From the NCBI RefSeq assembly GCF_003555505.1, contig NZ_CP032152.1, positions 992,001 to 1,056,000 of the forward strand: a stretch of 64,000 nt of DNA, written 5' to 3'. The stretch's first letter is position 1. Each line of letters begins with the position of its first letter. Made by a program: the position numbers and the translations under genes. The notes below the pieces were generated by a model. That model had not been told where the DNA came from, did not search any database, and was given only the letters and a program-made list of their open reading frames with translations. Positions 33,354-44,989 of this stretch are shown here, in pieces. This stretch comes from Thermosynechococcus sichuanensis E542 (lineage in GTDB: Bacteria > Cyanobacteriota > Cyanobacteriia > Thermosynechococcales > Thermosynechococcaceae).

Positions 33354-35186
33354 CTAGAACGTGAATGTGGTACGAATCACACCTTGCAGAATCGGCTGAC
33401 CAGAAATAACCCCACTACCATTGGTGTTGTTGGGATTGATGATCGCCGTAAAGATCGGCGTGATGCTGATGTTATCGCTGATGGGGAACTTGTAGAAGGC
33501 CTCAACGTTGACTTGGGTGGCATTGTTAGCCTGAAAATTGGGGTTATTATTGGGATCGGGAATAAATGAGGGGGCACTATTTATAAACGGAGCGCCCGCA
33601 GCAACTGCCAGCACAGAACCCGGCACCAGCAAGTCTTTGTAGCCAATACCCGCCATAAAGTTGTAAGCCATCATGCCAGAAGCTCCAGCGGGCGGATTAG
33701 AGAATGGTAGTGGAGAAACATTCGGGAAGTAACTGCTTGGAATACCAGCCACACCAGCACGACCAAAGATACCTAGGCGACCAAGGTTTAGTTCAAAGTT
33801 GATACCACCCGCTTGAGCCTCAATGCCATAGGTTTTGGAGTAGGTGCCTTGGAGCTTGACGGCATAGCTGTTACGACCATTGCCGAAGGTATTGGCATAC
33901 TCCAATTCAAGGGAGGCTTGGAACGGATCACCGCCAAAACCGCCACCTGGGCTAGGAACATTAGGAGCAATGCCAGAAGTTGCTCGCCCTGCTTCAGCCG
34001 CAACATAGAGCGCGCGAACTGTGAATGGCCCTTCGTTTGGATTCCATTGGATAGCAGCACCTGCACCCCCGAGAAAGTTCATTGCATAGGGAACAATGAA
34101 GGGGTTGTTGATGAAGAAGTAGGTGCCAAAGTCACTGGCGGGAGAGTTGGCCCAGCTATTGGTATCAATGATGTCACTGGGATAGAACTTAGGCCCTGCG
34201 GTAATTGTGATGTCTTGAGTGGGCTTGAAGCTGTAGGCTAAACGATACAAATTAACACCGGAACCAAAGTCAGCCCAGTAATACTGGCTAGGATTAAAGT
34301 AGGGAAGAGGGGCACCGAAAGTGTTACCTAGTCCAAGGGTTGACCCAGTTTGCAATCCTAAGCCATAGGTACTAATAGCATCACGACCTGCATTTCCTGT
34401 TGAAAGACTGGTTTGTAGGAGATCTGTACCGGTGAAGCTGGTGTTGAGGTTAAGGATGACTCCAGCAATGACAGTGGGGTTGGGACGCCCAGAGGCAAGC
34501 GAGAAAGTATTAAAAATATTGTTGCCTGGATTATCAGTATCAGGAACAGGACGAACAGAACGGAAGAGAGAACTGCTATTAGGCCGCCCTCCTGCTTGTA
34601 CAGACATCACTGCTGTGGCAGTCAGTTTAGTGGTAGTGGAGAATTGAGTCGCTTCAAGAGCAGCGGTGCGGGCTTCGAGGTTGTCCACGCGACCGCGCAG
34701 GGTGGCAAGTTCGGCAGCGAACTCATCCATCAGTTTTTGCAGGGTGGCAAGGTCTTCTTTGGTGGCAAAGCGATCGCTGATGACATCCAAGCAGGCGTTC
34801 AGTGCCGCTGCCATTTCAAAACGGGTGGCAGCACGGTTGCCCCGGAAGGTACCGTCGGGATAACCTGCGATACAGCCGTATTTTTCAACCAAGGAAGCGA
34901 GTGCTTGGTAAGCCCAGTCGGTGGGGCGGACATCGGAGAGTTGGGAGACAGAAGTCACCTGCCCCATGGACTCTTCATTGGCCAGAAGCTCATTCACAGA
35001 GGTAATGGTGCTGGATGCATCTGCAATAGCGTTAGGAGCAGGCAGTGCTTCAGAAACTTGGAGATTCTGTGGTTCAGCAGCAATCAGGTTTTCAAGGTTG
35101 GTGGGTTCATTGGCGGTAGCAATGTTAGCCCCTGCGACCACACCCAGTAGGCTCAAGCTACCTGCTAACAGGTAAGTCTTTTTCAC
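33354..35186 (-). CDS. Cyanobacterial outer-membrane porin with SLH domain
   Basis: 610-residue outer-membrane porin of the SomA/iron-uptake porin group. The signal peptide is KKTYLLAGSLSLLGVVAGAN. An S-layer homology domain follows (VRPTDWAYQALASLVEKYGC, AGYPDGTFRGNRAATRFEMA) that anchors to the cell wall. Then comes a coiled coil (LQKLMDEFAAELATLRGRVD) and an OprB-like beta-barrel ending in the C-terminal Phe of GVIRTTFTF. I chose GTG 35186: AGGAG lies seven bases upstream; an in-frame GTG at 35201 overlaps that site. Downstream is a clear terminator. The upstream gap holds TTGCAA with a TA-rich -10 region about 85 bases from the start. Confidence 0.92.
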   Translation of the reverse strand: MKKTYLLAGSLSLLGVVAGANIATANEPTNLENLIAAEPQNLQVSEALPAPNAIADASSTITSVNELLANEESMGQVTSVSQLSDVRPTDWAYQALASLVEKYGCIAGYPDGTFRGNRAATRFEMAAALNACLDVISDRFATKEDLATLQKLMDEFAAELATLRGRVDNLEARTAALEATQFSTTTKLTATAVMSVQAGGRPNSSSLFRSVRPVPDTDNPGNNIFNTFSLASGRPNPTVIAGVILNLNTSFTGTDLLQTSLSTGNAGRDAISTYGLGLQTGSTLGLGNTFGAPLPYFNPSQYYWADFGSGVNLYRLAYSFKPTQDITITAGPKFYPSDIIDTNSWANSPASDFGTYFFINNPFIVPYAMNFLGGAGAAIQWNPNEGPFTVRALYVAAEAGRATSGIAPNVPSPGGGFGGDPFQASLELEYANTFGNGRNSYAVKLQGTYSKTYGIEAQAGGINFELNLGRLGIFGRAGVAGIPSSYFPNVSPLPFSNPPAGASGMMAYNFMAGIGYKDLLVPGSVLAVAAGAPFINSAPSFIPDPNNNPNFQANNATQVNVEAFYKFPISDNISITPIFTAIINPNNTNGSGVISGQPILQGVIRTTFTF

Positions 35187-35408
35187 GATGTTACTCCTCA
35201 CTCACGAGCGTCTGGGTTCGGCAGAGCGATCAATTCATTCTGCTGTCCCCTACTACTTAGCTTACACAATATGGCTTAAATGTGTTGCAAGCCGATTATG
35301 CAAGTCTCGATAGATTTTAAGTGCTTCCCCTTTGATTTGTCAAATACTTTGTTTTGATTTGTTGACACTGAAGTTTCATTCGTCTCGCCGGGGTGTTAGG
35401 AGTCCGCA

Positions 35409-35481
35409 CAAGGAGCTTTCTTGATAGAGGGCATAGAAACCAGAGAAGCCCTGTTCGTTCGATAGAATACAAAGTACAGCC
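35409..35481 (+). repeat. Duplicated upstream region of coiled-coil copy 2
   Basis: 73 bases that align without gaps to 36306-36378 in front of copy 3; about two thirds of positions are identical, starting with CAAGGAGCTTTC and ending with AGTACAGCC. Both contain TAGAAT as a likely -10 element about 30 bases before the ATG. It shows that the promoter was copied with the gene. Confidence 0.75.
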
Positions 35482-35499
35482 AAGATTTCTATAGATGCA

Positions 35500-36267
35500 A
35501 TGACCTCTGCCCTCGAAGAAAAGCTGCGGGCGGTGTTTCCTCCCGAACAAGCGCACCTATTGGCGGAAGTGATCCGCGAGGCCTATGATGATTTGGTCAA
35601 GGCCAAGGACTTCAACGAGCTAAAGTCAATTGTGGCGGATTTGGCTCAAGCCCAAAAACGCACTGAGGAGCGAGTCGAAGAACTAGCTCAAGCCCAAAAA
35701 CGCACTGAGGAGCGAGTCGAAGAACTAGCCCAAGCTCAAAAACGCACTGAAGAACGGGTGGATCAGCTAGCCCTTGCTGTTGCAGAACTGGCGGCAGCAC
35801 AAAAGCGCACCGAAGAACGAGTGGATCAACTGGCAGCGGCGCAAGAGCGTACAGAACGAGCGGTGAGACAACTGGCACGCCAAGTGGGCGGCCTCAGTGA
35901 AGCCTTGGGTGGGTCGCTGGAAGACCTTGCGCTGGAAGTGGTGCCCGAAATTCTAGAGTATCGCTGGGGCATGGAGATTGAGTTCTGTGACCGCGACACC
36001 CTACCCCTGCGCAATGGGGAGTATGAGTTTGATTTAGTAATTCGCGGTCAGGTGGAAGGACGACCAGTCTTGGTACTTGGCGAAGTGAAAAGCAACATCA
36101 CCGAATCCGAGGTGGAGCGTTTTTTGAATCTGGTAGCTCAGGTGGAAGCGTCTGAGGAGATTCGCCCCCTCTTTTTTGGCTATCGCTTAGAACGGGCAGC
36201 CAAAGACTTGATTCGAGAGCGGGGAGCCGTGATGGTCAGCACAAGGGGTAAGTACTTCCCTGAGTGA
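35500..36267 (+). CDS. Coiled-coil / PD-(D/E)XK-like protein, copy 2 (DUF3782-like)
   Basis: 255 residues, nearly identical to copies 1 and 3 at both ends. The coiled coil differs in length: five 14-residue units plus one 7-residue half unit (LALAVAE). The catalytic-looking motif is EFDLVIRG then [18 protein letters not shown] stretch after it (VEGRPV) differs from the HGEPL of copies 1 and 3. Its own promoter-like region is shared with copy 3 (35409-35481). Function unknown; a nuclease role is inferred from fold only. Confidence 0.75.
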   Translation: MTSALEEKLRAVFPPEQAHLLAEVIREAYDDLVKAKDFNELKSIVADLAQAQKRTEERVEELAQAQKRTEERVEELAQAQKRTEERVDQLALAVAELAAAQKRTEERVDQLAAAQERTERAVRQLARQVGGLSEALGGSLEDLALEVVPEILEYRWGMEIEFCDRDTLPLRNGEYEFDLVIRGQVEGRPVLVLGEVKSNITESEVERFLNLVAQVEASEEIRPLFFGYRLERAAKDLIRERGAVMVSTRGKYFPE

Positions 36268-36305
36268 ATAGGGTACCCATCAGGCTTCTGAGGTTGGGGT
36301 ATGCC

Positions 36306-36378
36306 CAAGGAGCTTTCCTGAGAGAATCTGTGAAAACCAAGGAGGCATTGTTTAGTCGCTAGAATGTAGAGTACAGCC
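36306..36378 (+). repeat. Duplicated upstream region of coiled-coil copy 3
   Basis: Partner of the 73-base segment at 35409-35481, with TAGAAT conserved near its 3' end. It lies in the 133-base gap between copies 2 and 3, so copy 3 probably has its own promoter. Confidence 0.75.
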
Positions 36379-36400
36379 GCAATTCAGCACTCTAAACGTA

Positions 36401-37126
36401 ATGAGCTCTGTCCTCGAAGAAAAACTGCGGGCGGCGTTTCCTCCCGAACAAGCGCACCTATTGGCGGAAGTGATCCGCGAGGCCTATGATGATTTGGTCA
36501 AGGCCAAGGACTTCAACGAGCTAAAGTCAATTGTGGCGGATTTGGCTCAAGCTCAGAAGCGCACTGAAGAACGAGTCGATCAACTGACGGTGACCGTTGC
36601 AGAACTAGCTGAGGCTCAGAAGCGCACTGAAGAACGAGTCGAAGAACTTGCCCAAGCCCAAAAGCGCACCGAAGAACGAGTCGATCAACTGGCAGCGGCG
36701 CAAGAGCGTACAGAACGAGCGGTGAGACAACTGGCACGCCAAGTGGGCGGCCTTAGTGAAGCCTTGGGTGGGTCGCTGGAAGACCTTGCGCTGGAAGTGG
36801 TGCCCGAAATTCTAGAGTATCGCTGGGGCATGGAAATTGAATTTTGTGACCGCGACACCCTACCCCTGCGCAATGGAGAATATGAATTTGATTTAGTCAT
36901 CCGTGGCCAAGTGCATGGAGAGCCACTTCTGGTGCTGGGGGAAGTCAAAAGCAATATCACCGAATCCGAGGTGGAGCGATTTTTGAATCTGGTGGCTCAG
37001 GTGGAAGCGTCTGAGGAGATTCGCCCCCTCTTTTTTGGCTATCGCTTAGAACGGGCAGCCAAAGAGTTGATTCGCGATCGCGGTGCCGTGATGGTCAGCA
37101 CAAGGGGCAAATATTTTCCTGATTAG
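36401..37126 (+). CDS. Coiled-coil / PD-(D/E)XK-like protein, copy 3 (DUF3782-like)
   Basis: 241 residues, the shortest copy: four 14-residue units plus one half unit (LTVTVAE), exactly 14 residues shorter than copy 2. The head ([20 protein letters not shown]) and C-terminal domain match the others. [20 protein letters not shown] followed by VKSNITESE keeps the D...ExK pattern. The C-terminus [12 protein letters not shown] is almost the same in all. Convergent with lipA, 45 bases apart. Confidence 0.75.
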   Translation: MSSVLEEKLRAAFPPEQAHLLAEVIREAYDDLVKAKDFNELKSIVADLAQAQKRTEERVDQLTVTVAELAEAQKRTEERVEELAQAQKRTEERVDQLAAAQERTERAVRQLARQVGGLSEALGGSLEDLALEVVPEILEYRWGMEIEFCDRDTLPLRNGEYEFDLVIRGQVHGEPLLVLGEVKSNITESEVERFLNLVAQVEASEEIRPLFFGYRLERAAKELIRDRGAVMVSTRGKYFPD

Positions 37127-37171
37127 ACCGTTACCAGAGTGGCGGGGACGAGAAAGTGAATCGAGGGTCTA

Positions 37172-38059
37172 TCACGCTTCTTGGGTTGGTGTGGCGTCTG
37201 CTGCATGATAGGAACTGCGTACAAGGGGACCCGATCGCACGTGGGAAAAGCCTAGTTCCCGTGCAATATTGCCCAAGGTGTTAAATTCTGCGGGTGTCCA
37301 ATACTTAACTACCGGTAAATGATTCAACGATGGGGGCAAATATTGTCCCAAGGTCAGGCGATCGCACCCCACGGCTCGTAAATCCTTTAAGGTTTGAATC
37401 ACCTCTGCTTCAGTTTCTCCTAAGCCCAACATGAGTCCTGATTTGGTGGGAATCGCTGGATTAAGTTCTTTAACCGTGGCTAAGACCCGCAGCGAACTCT
37501 CATAGGTGGCACCGCGTCGCACAGGGCCTTGAAGGCGGCGGACAGTTTCAAGGTTGTGGTTGTAGCAGGCAGGTTGTGCCGCCACAATTTGGGCAATGCA
37601 GTCCCGTTGAGAGACCCGACCCCGATCCATGCGAAAGTCGGGGGTGAGGACTTCTATTTCGGTGCCGGGGCAGCGTTGGCGAATCGCCTGCATGGTGGCC
37701 ACAAATTGACCTGCCCCCTGATCCGGCAAGTCATCGCGAGCCACAGAGGTTAAAACCACATAGCGCAACCCCAACGTAGCCACCGCGGCGGCAATTTTCA
37801 CGGGTTCCTCTGGATCAACCGCAGCGGGAGCATGACCTTTCTCGACTTGGCAAAAGGCACAGGCACGGGTACAGGTGGCACCCAACAGCAAAAAAGTGGC
37901 GGTTTTTTGGGCATAGCATTCGCCGCGATTGGGACAGCGCCCTTCTTCACAGATGGTGTGGATGCCATAGTGGCGCACGAGGCGTTGAACGGTGGAGAGT
38001 TCACTGGCTTTGCCAAGGGGTTTGCGCAGCCACGGCGGCAGGGATTGGGAAATGGTCAT
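37172..38059 (-). CDS. lipA: Lipoyl synthase
   Basis: 295-residue radical SAM enzyme that inserts two sulfur atoms into octanoyl groups on lipoyl-carrier proteins. The radical SAM cluster is bound by C-x3-C-x2-C in [10 protein letters not shown]; the auxiliary cluster by C-x4-C-x5-C in [12 protein letters not shown]. The C-terminal arginine-serine motif appears in [11 protein letters not shown]. Cyanobacteria often have two lipoyl synthases; which one this is cannot be told here. Divergent from por, with a 172-base gap that holds a HIP1 site and no recognised element. Confidence 0.94.
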   Translation of the reverse strand: MTISQSLPPWLRKPLGKASELSTVQRLVRHYGIHTICEEGRCPNRGECYAQKTATFLLLGATCTRACAFCQVEKGHAPAAVDPEEPVKIAAAVATLGLRYVVLTSVARDDLPDQGAGQFVATMQAIRQRCPGTEIEVLTPDFRMDRGRVSQRDCIAQIVAAQPACYNHNLETVRRLQGPVRRGATYESSLRVLATVKELNPAIPTKSGLMLGLGETEAEVIQTLKDLRAVGCDRLTLGQYLPPSLNHLPVVKYWTPAEFNTLGNIARELGFSHVRSGPLVRSSYHAADATPTQEA

Positions 38060-38201
38060 AGAGTGGGGTTAATCCTGAAAATAGGAAAGAGGCGAGCTAG
38101 ACACAAAACTTGATTAACTATCGAGTCTATTTATTAAGTAACTGTAAATGATCGCTGGGGGGGCGCCTAGGGGGCGATCGCTTCTATGGCAGGATCAATA
38201 G

Positions 38202-39200
<999 letters not shown>

Positions 39201-39279
39201 AAGTTAATACCTTCTTCCATTCCTCTGGCTGAGCTTGCCGCTATGGTGGAAGTGATCCTTGCCATTGCAGGACAGATGT

Positions 39280-40722
39280 ATGTCACAGCAAGATTTTGGC
39301 GTCATTGGCCTCGCTGTCATGGGGGAAAACCTTGCCCTCAATGTGGAGCGCAATGGATTCTCAGTGGCGGTTTATAATCGCACCCCCGCCCGCACCGAGG
39401 CTTTCATGGCCGAACGAGCCGCCGGCCGTCGCTTCAAGGCCACCTATAGTCTTGAGGAATTTGTTGCCTCCCTATCGCGTCCCCGCCGCATTTTGGCGAT
39501 GGTCAAAGCTGGCAAACCTGTGGACGACCTGATCCAGCAGCTCAAGCCACTCCTTGAACCGGGAGACATCCTCATTGATGGGGGCAACTCCCTCTACACC
39601 GATACCGAACGCCGCGTTGCTGAAATGGAGGCGGCAGGACTGTGCTTCTTTGGTATGGGCGTCAGCGGTGGTGAAGAAGGTGCCCTCAATGGCCCCAGTC
39701 TCATGCCCGGCGGTAGTCGTGAGGCCTATCAAGCCCTCGAACCGATTCTCACCAAAATTGCGGCGCAAGTGGATGATGGCCCCTGTGTCACCTACATTGG
39801 ACCGGGGGGGTCGGGGCACTTTGTGAAGATGGTGCACAATGGCATTGAGTATGGCGATATGCAACTCATTGCCGAGGCCTATGACCTACTGAAAAACCTC
39901 CTTGGCCTCAATCACCAGCAACTCCATGAGGTCTTCAAAAGCTGGAATGAGACTCCTGAACTCAACTCATTTTTGATTGAAATCACTAGCCAGATTTTCA
40001 CCTACATTGACCCGGAAACCCATCTACCCCTTGTGGATGTGATTGTGGATGCAGCAGGCCAAAAGGGAACCGGTCGCTGGACAGTAGAAAGTGCCCTTGA
40101 AATGGGAGTGGCGATTCCAACGATTACCGCTGCTGTGAATGCCCGCATCATGTCCTCCATCAAAGCCGAACGGATGGCGGCTGCCCAAGTCCTCCCCGGC
40201 CCTGCGGCTCACTTTAGCGGCAACACTGAAGAATTCATTGGTAAAATTCGTGATGCCCTCTACTGCTCAAAAATCTGCTCCTATGCCCAAGGGATGGCTC
40301 TGATTGCCAAAGGCTCCCAAGAACTTTTTGATCATCAACTGCATCTTGGCGAGATTGCCCGTATCTGGAAAGGGGGCTGTATTATCCGCGCTGGCTTCCT
40401 GAATAAGATCAAGCAGGCCTACAGCGAAAATCCTCAACTGGCCAATCTGCTGCTGGCGCCGGAGTTTCGGCAAACCATCCTCGATAAACAGGCGGCGTGG
40501 CGGGAGGTCTTGGTGGAAGCGACCCGTGCCGGGATTGCCGTGCCTGCCTTTAGTGCGTCCTTGGAGTACTTCGATAGCTATCGGCGCGATCGCCTGCCGC
40601 AAAATCTCACCCAAGCACAGCGGGATTTCTTTGGTGCCCACACCTACGAGCGCCTCGATAAACCGGGAACCTTCCATACGGAGTGGGTACCGATTCAGGA
40701 GGCAGGAAAAGCATCCGTTTAA
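39280..40722 (+). CDS. gnd: 6-phosphogluconate dehydrogenase, decarboxylating
   Basis: 480-residue enzyme of the oxidative pentose phosphate pathway, converting 6-phosphogluconate to ribulose 5-phosphate with NADP. Seen are GVIGLAVMGENLALNVERNG, ILAMVKAGKPVDDLI, MGVSGGEEGALNGPSLMPGG, and the catalytic region GSGHFVKMVHNGIEYGDMQ. ATG 39280 (MSQQDFG) is preferred over an in-frame TTG 21 bases upstream because it matches the family start. Confidence 0.95.
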   Translation: MSQQDFGVIGLAVMGENLALNVERNGFSVAVYNRTPARTEAFMAERAAGRRFKATYSLEEFVASLSRPRRILAMVKAGKPVDDLIQQLKPLLEPGDILIDGGNSLYTDTERRVAEMEAAGLCFFGMGVSGGEEGALNGPSLMPGGSREAYQALEPILTKIAAQVDDGPCVTYIGPGGSGHFVKMVHNGIEYGDMQLIAEAYDLLKNLLGLNHQQLHEVFKSWNETPELNSFLIEITSQIFTYIDPETHLPLVDVIVDAAGQKGTGRWTVESALEMGVAIPTITAAVNARIMSSIKAERMAAAQVLPGPAAHFSGNTEEFIGKIRDALYCSKICSYAQGMALIAKGSQELFDHQLHLGEIARIWKGGCIIRAGFLNKIKQAYSENPQLANLLLAPEFRQTILDKQAAWREVLVEATRAGIAVPAFSASLEYFDSYRRDRLPQNLTQAQRDFFGAHTYERLDKPGTFHTEWVPIQEAGKASV

Positions 40723-40800
40723 GAGGCAGGTAGGAGAGGTGAAGGCGTTGTTCCCCAAGGGGGCAATTCTTTAGCCTATCTTAAGAATTAGGCGAGTGAT

Positions 40801-42609
40801 GTGCTTGCCCGCGATCATCCTGCACTTTGGGGAGGCCAAGAAGCCTTGCATCCGTTTTTACGACTCCTGCACCACAGCCAACGCTACCAACGCCAAGTGG
40901 CGCTTGCCTCCCTCTACTCTATCCTCAATAAAATTTTTGATCTCGCTCCCCCGGTTCTGATTGGCATTGCTGTGGATCTGGTGGTGAAGCGGCAGGATTC
41001 CCTCTTTGCCCGCTGGGGGCTAGCAACCTTTGAGCAGCAACTGTTGGCCTTGGCGGGTTTATCCTTTGTGATCTGGAGCTTGGAGTCCCTCTTTGAGTAT
41101 GCCTATGCCCGCAGTTGGCGGAACTTAGCGCAGCAGATTCAACACGACCTGCGCCTTGAGACCTATGCCCATGTCCAAGAGATGGATTTGGCGTTTTTTG
41201 AGGAGCGTAGCAGTGGGGTCTTGCTCTCGATTCTCAACGATGACATTAACCAACTGGAGCGATTTTTGGATGGTGGTGCCAACGAAGTGTTGCAAGTCAC
41301 AACCACCGTTCTGGTCATTGGGGGGATTTTCTTTTATTTGGCGCCCAATGTGGCGATTTGGGGGATGCTGCCGATGCCTTTTATTCTCTGGGGATCCGTG
41401 ATCTTTCAGCGGCGGTTGGCGCCGCGCTACGCGGATGTACGGGAAAAGGCGGGACTCCTCAATGAACGCTTGGCCAACAATATCACGGGCATTCAAACGA
41501 TCAAGAGCTTTACTGCCGAAGCCTACGAACTAGAGCGCCTGCGCTGGGATAGTGCAGCCTACCAACAGAGTAATCGCCGTGCCATTCGTCTGAGTGCCGC
41601 CTATATTCCCCTGATTCGCTTTGTGATCCTCTTTGGCTTTACGGGGACTTTGGTGCTGGGGGGCTTTGCCGCCTTTCAGGGACGCTTGGATGTGGGTGCC
41701 TACAGCACGATGGTCTATCTGATTCAACGCTTGCTCTGGCCCCTCACTCGTTTGGGGGAAACCCTAGATCAATATCAGCGAGCCATGGCCTCAACGCAGC
41801 GGGTGCTGAATTTGCTGGAAACGCCGATCGCCATTCGTACGGGCGATCGCCCCCTAGATCCGCGCCACGTCAAAGGGGAGGTGCACTTTGAAGGCGTCAG
41901 CTTTGCCTATGCTGGGCGTGGCCCTGTCCTAAAAAATGTCAGTTTACACGTGCCTGCGGGTCAGACGATCGCCATTGTCGGCTCCACCGGCTCCGGCAAA
42001 AGTACCCTCGTCAAATTGTTACTGCGGTTCTATGAGGTGCAAGAGGGATGCATTCGCATTGATGGGGTAGATATTCGGGAGTATCGGCTGCGGGACTTGC
42101 GCGCTGCCATTGGTTGGGTGAGTCAAGATGTTTTTCTCTTTCACGGCACGGTGTTTGAAAACATTGCCTATGGCAGTCCCGCGGCAACCCTTGCTGATGT
42201 CATCCACGCCGCAAAACTGGCTGAAGCCCATGACTTTATCGAGCAACTGCCCCAGGGCTACGACACAGTGGTGGGGGAGCGGGGTCAAAAACTCTCTGGC
42301 GGTCAGCGGCAGCGGTTGGCGATCGCCCGCGCGATTCTTAAAGACCCGCCAATTCTTGTCCTCGATGAAGCCACCTCAGCCGTGGATAACGAGACGGAAG
42401 CCGCCATCCAGCGATCGCTGGCCCACATTACAGCGCATCGCACCACGATTGCCATTGCCCACCGCCTCTCCACTATTCGCCATGCCGACCGCATCTATGT
42501 CCTTGAGGGCGGTGAAATTGTGGAACAGGGAACCCACGAGGCACTCCTTACCCAGCAGGGAGTTTATTACGGCCTTTGGCAGGTTCAAGCAGGAATTCTC
42601 GAGACTTAG
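40801..42609 (+). CDS. ABC transporter, fused permease and ATPase
   Basis: 602-residue exporter half-transporter. A six-helix membrane domain (about 30 to 330) is followed by an ATPase domain with Walker [13 protein letters not shown]-loop [13 protein letters not shown], signature [11 protein letters not shown], Walker [13 protein letters not shown] and [10 protein letters not shown]. Substrate unknown, not the same subgroup as the gene at 3018. The GTG start at 40801 is the only start that keeps the N-terminal helix; its ribosome-binding site is weak. The end overlaps glgB by four bases. Confidence 0.88.
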   Translation: MLARDHPALWGGQEALHPFLRLLHHSQRYQRQVALASLYSILNKIFDLAPPVLIGIAVDLVVKRQDSLFARWGLATFEQQLLALAGLSFVIWSLESLFEYAYARSWRNLAQQIQHDLRLETYAHVQEMDLAFFEERSSGVLLSILNDDINQLERFLDGGANEVLQVTTTVLVIGGIFFYLAPNVAIWGMLPMPFILWGSVIFQRRLAPRYADVREKAGLLNERLANNITGIQTIKSFTAEAYELERLRWDSAAYQQSNRRAIRLSAAYIPLIRFVILFGFTGTLVLGGFAAFQGRLDVGAYSTMVYLIQRLLWPLTRLGETLDQYQRAMASTQRVLNLLETPIAIRTGDRPLDPRHVKGEVHFEGVSFAYAGRGPVLKNVSLHVPAGQTIAIVGSTGSGKSTLVKLLLRFYEVQEGCIRIDGVDIREYRLRDLRAAIGWVSQDVFLFHGTVFENIAYGSPAATLADVIHAAKLAEAHDFIEQLPQGYDTVVGERGQKLSGGQRQRLAIARAILKDPPILVLDEATSAVDNETEAAIQRSLAHITAHRTTIAIAHRLSTIRHADRIYVLEGGEIVEQGTHEALLTQQGVYYGLWQVQAGILET

Positions 42610-44906
42610 GACTTGAGGTTATAGCGTGCCCGCTCCGCCGCTGTCTTCTCGCGATCCAGTTTCAAGATCAGCACCGCCAAGGGGGGCAAGCACAGATCAA
42701 GGGAATAGGGACGGTTGTGGTAGGGCCACTCATCTGCCCATTTGCCGCCTAGGTTGCCCATATTGCTGCCGCCATACTCGCGAGCATCGCTGTTAAAGAG
42801 TTCGCTATAGAAGCCATGCTCTGGGACACCAATGCGGTAGTGGCTATGGGGCTGCGGTGTAAAGTTACAAACAACAACGACAAAATCTTGGTAGTCCTTG
42901 TCCCAGCGGATAAAGGACACAATGCTATGGCGGTTATCACTACAGTCAATCCACTCAAAGCCCTCCCGTTTGAAATCTTGGGTATAGAGGGCAGGTTGTG
43001 AACGGTAGAGGTGATTGAGATCCGTAAAGAAGCGCTTAATTTGCTGGTGGGGTTCGTATTGCAGCAGATGCCACTCTAGATCACTCCAGACATTCCACTC
43101 GCTCCATTGGGCAAACTCCATCCCCATAAACATTGTTTTCTTGCCGGGGTGGGTAAACATATAGGCAAATAAACAGCGCAGGTTGGCAAATTTCTGCCAG
43201 CGATCGCCCGGCATTTTGCCAATGATGTTACTCTTGCCGTGCACCACCTCATCGTGGGAGAGCGCCAGCATGAAGTTCTCGCTGTGGTGATACCACATAC
43301 TAAAGGTGACATTGTTTTGGTGGAACTGGCGGAACCACGGATCCATGCTGAAGTAGTCGAGAATATCGTGCATCCAGCCCATATTCCACTTCAGGTTGAA
43401 GCCCAAGCCCCCCATGTAGGTTGGCCAAGAGACCATCGGCCACGCCGTTGACTCCTCGGCGATCGAGAGAATCCCCGGAAAATAGCTAAAAATCACATGG
43501 TTGACTTGGCGCAGAAAGTTGGCCGCCTCTAAATTCTCCCGCCCGCCATATTCATTGGGAATCCACTCTCCCTCCTTGCGGGCATAGTCCAGATAGAGCA
43601 TCGAGGCCACGGCATCTACGCGAATACCGTCAATGTGGTACTTGTCAAACCAAAAGAGGGCATTGGCAACCAAAAAATTACGCACTTCGTGGCGACCATA
43701 GTTAAAGACAAGGGTGCCCCATTCCTTGTGTTCGCCCTTACGCGGATCCGCGTGTTCGTAGAGGTGGGTGCCATCAAAGAAGGCGAGGCCGTGACCATCC
43801 TTCGGAAAGTGCCCCGGTACCCAATCGACAATGACACCAATGCCATTTTGGTGACACTGATCCACGAAATACATGAAGTCTTGGGGACTGCCATAGCGAG
43901 AGGTGGGGGCGTAGTAGCCCGTGACTTGATAGCCCCAAGAGCCATCAAAGGGATGCTCGGCAACGGGCAAGAGTTCAATGTGGGTATAGCCCAATTCCTT
44001 AACGTAGGGAATCAGCTTGGCCGCCAATTCGCGATAGGTGAGAAAGCGTGCCCAAGGCTTGAGTTCTGCCACCTGTACCGGTTCCTGGGGTTGGCCATCG
44101 GCACCAATGGGTGGATCCTCCATTGAGGCATGGAGCCACGATCCTAAGTGCACCTCAAAGACCGAAATCGGTTGGGTAAGGGGGTCGGTGTGGCGGCGTT
44201 TTTCTAGCCAGTCGTTATCGCCCCATTCGTAGCTATTGAGGTCAGTGACAATGGACGCAGTCTTGGGGCGCGGTTCTTGGTAGAAGCCGTAGGGATCGGA
44301 TTTCTCGTAGATGTGGCCGTCTTGGTTTTTAATTTCGTATTTGTAGTGCTCGCCGACACCCAAGCCGGGGATAAAGAGTTCCCAGATACCATTGCCGCGT
44401 CGTGCCATTTGGTGTTTGCGGCCATCCCAGTGGTTAAAGTTGCCAATAACGGAGACGTTGCGGGCATTGGGTGCCCAGACAGCAAAATATACCCCTGCAA
44501 CGCCATCAACTGTCAGCAGGTGTGCCCCCAGTTTTTCATAAATGCGGTGGTGATTGCCCTCGGCAAAGAGATGAATGTCAAAGTCCGTCAGCCTTGAGGA
44601 GCGGAAGGCATAGGGGTCGTAGATCACCCGCTCGTGGCCATTTTCGTAGATTTTCAGTTGGTAGTTGTTGAGTTCTGCTACGGGAATGCGACACTCAAAA
44701 AAGTGGGGGTGGTGAACCGGCGTCATTGGATATTCTTGCCGTTGCTCTGGACAGAGGACACTCACCCGCTCGGCATTGGGTAAATAGGCGCGTACCGCCC
44801 ACACGGATTGGCCATTCTCACTGATCTGGTGACAACCCAAAATTTCAAAGGGGTCGTGATGCTGGTTGGAAACAATGCGGTCAATCTGTTCGGGCGAAAC
44901 GGTCAT
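42606..44906 (-). CDS. glgB: 1,4-alpha-glucan branching enzyme
   Basis: 766-residue GH13 enzyme that introduces alpha-1,6 branches into glycogen. N-terminal carbohydrate-binding modules are followed by the barrel with nucleophile Asp in [15 protein letters not shown], acid Glu in [10 protein letters not shown] and the transition-state His-Asp in [13 protein letters not shown]. Length fits the cyanobacterial type with an extra N-terminal module. The 83 bases upstream are AT-rich and could hold its promoter (TATATT is visible). Confidence 0.96.
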   Translation of the reverse strand: MTVSPEQIDRIVSNQHHDPFEILGCHQISENGQSVWAVRAYLPNAERVSVLCPEQRQEYPMTPVHHPHFFECRIPVAELNNYQLKIYENGHERVIYDPYAFRSSRLTDFDIHLFAEGNHHRIYEKLGAHLLTVDGVAGVYFAVWAPNARNVSVIGNFNHWDGRKHQMARRGNGIWELFIPGLGVGEHYKYEIKNQDGHIYEKSDPYGFYQEPRPKTASIVTDLNSYEWGDNDWLEKRRHTDPLTQPISVFEVHLGSWLHASMEDPPIGADGQPQEPVQVAELKPWARFLTYRELAAKLIPYVKELGYTHIELLPVAEHPFDGSWGYQVTGYYAPTSRYGSPQDFMYFVDQCHQNGIGVIVDWVPGHFPKDGHGLAFFDGTHLYEHADPRKGEHKEWGTLVFNYGRHEVRNFLVANALFWFDKYHIDGIRVDAVASMLYLDYARKEGEWIPNEYGGRENLEAANFLRQVNHVIFSYFPGILSIAEESTAWPMVSWPTYMGGLGFNLKWNMGWMHDILDYFSMDPWFRQFHQNNVTFSMWYHHSENFMLALSHDEVVHGKSNIIGKMPGDRWQKFANLRCLFAYMFTHPGKKTMFMGMEFAQWSEWNVWSDLEWHLLQYEPHQQIKRFFTDLNHLYRSQPALYTQDFKREGFEWIDCSDNRHSIVSFIRWDKDYQDFVVVVCNFTPQPHSHYRIGVPEHGFYSELFNSDAREYGGSNMGNLGGKWADEWPYHNRPYSLDLCLPPLAVLILKLDREKTAAERARYNLKS

Positions 44907-44989
44907 ATTTTTATACTGTTGTAAAATATAGGGACAATACTATAGAAAAGTTAACAATCAGAATGCTCCCCTTGACAAGGGTATAGCGG

